Assembly (NCBI RefSeq): GCF_016900115.1
Contig: NZ_JACJJQ010000022.1
Location: 1 to 33,577 of the forward strand
Direction of reading: 5' to 3'
Length of the DNA: 33,577 nucleotides
DNA from: Limosilactobacillus alvi
Lineage (GTDB): Bacteria; Bacillota; Bacilli; Lactobacillales; Lactobacillaceae
Shown here: positions 33,501-33,577 of the stretch, one piece after another
How the letters are laid out: each line of letters starts with the position of its first letter
How positions within the stretch are numbered: the first letter of the stretch is position 1
The notes under the pieces: generated by a model
What the model was told of the DNA's origin: nothing
Database searches by the model: none
The model's input: the letters and a program-made list of their open reading frames with translations, nothing else
Position numbers and translations under genes: made by a program

Positions 33501-33577
33501 GGCTCTTCGTCAACTGGTACTGATAGAATTTTTAAGGCTAAATTGGTCTAGTTTAGGCTGCCCAACGTGGGTGGCCT
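33501..33577. mobile_element. Possible left end of an insertion sequence, running off the window
   Basis: The segment begins GGCTCTTCGTCAAC, then TGGTACTGATAG, right where the hairpin above is broken. GGNTCTT-type termini recall ISL3-family ends, but I cannot confirm the family. No transposase ORF is present in the 77 bases seen. The first 26 bases share 20 with minus-strand positions 77-52 at the left end of the window. Confidence 0.35.

Noticed and set aside
1-33577. CRISPR array, prophage or defence island
   Set aside because: No regularly spaced repeats, Cas, phage structural, restriction or abortive-infection genes are visible in any frame.

Overview
The window is chromosomal DNA of a lactobacillus, most likely a heterofermentative Limosilactobacillus/L. 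fermentum-like species. The reasons are the heterodimeric beta-galactosidase LacL/LacM with its 17-nt gene overlap, a large bifunctional AdhE, PepN and DtpT for peptide use, salvage-type NAD genes, dense coding with strong AGGAGG ribosome sites, and short stem-loop terminators with U tracts. The species is inferred from gene content and codon style, not from a marker gene. I see no prophage, CRISPR array, complete IS, plasmid origin or toxin-antitoxin module.

Layout. 1-540: a minus-strand stretch with two very small unannotated ORFs and two terminator-like hairpins. 541-3181: a partial menaquinone module (menI minus; menB and menE plus) that would convert o-succinylbenzoate to 1,4-dihydroxy-2-naphthoate. 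3426-7069: a POT peptide transporter with its own promoter, then a DUF3290-DUF421-metallophosphoesterase operon with overlapping genes. 7088-7659: two complete tandem copies of a promoter-tRNA-Tyr-tRNA-Gln-terminator unit, followed by a hypothetical gene and an aspartate/glutamate-racemase-family gene. 9251-12344: a GntR/HutC-type regulator directly upstream of pncB and nadE (NAD salvage), with palindromes at its promoter. 12389-12632: two non-coding blocks with strong dyad structure in the leader of tex. 12672-15300: tex and an overlapping SprT-like gene cut by an in-frame TGA just before its zinc ribbon. 15309-15482: tRNA-Leu. 15494-15753: a structured GC-rich spacer and a lac promoter with a GalR/LacI-type operator and a cre-like site. 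15789-19610: lacL-lacM-manA operon. 19784-25735: AEC transporter, phosphoglycerate mutase, esterase, pepN, nitroreductase. 25774-27114 (minus): brnQ. 27327-30149: adhE behind a Rex-like, redox-type promoter region. 30225-31691 (minus): amidase. 31831-33457: amino-acid ABC permease and binding lipoprotein with no ATPase in view. 33474-33577: a terminator hairpin that appears broken by the start of an insertion-like sequence.

How the genes work together. Most genes serve a fermentative, amino-acid- and vitamin-scavenging life: peptide uptake (DtpT) and trimming (PepN), branched-chain amino-acid uptake (BrnQ), amino-acid ABC uptake, nicotinate salvage to NAD (PncB, NadE), lactose cleavage (LacLM) and sugar-phosphate handling (ManA, Gpm), with AdhE reoxidising NADH to ethanol under apparent Rex-type control. 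The most interesting unexplained items are the structured leader of tex, the GntR-NAD salvage linkage, the split SprT gene, the small-ORF/terminator conflict at the left end, the duplicated tRNA unit, the 12-bp inverted repeat around the adhE promoter, and the probable insertion junction at the right end.
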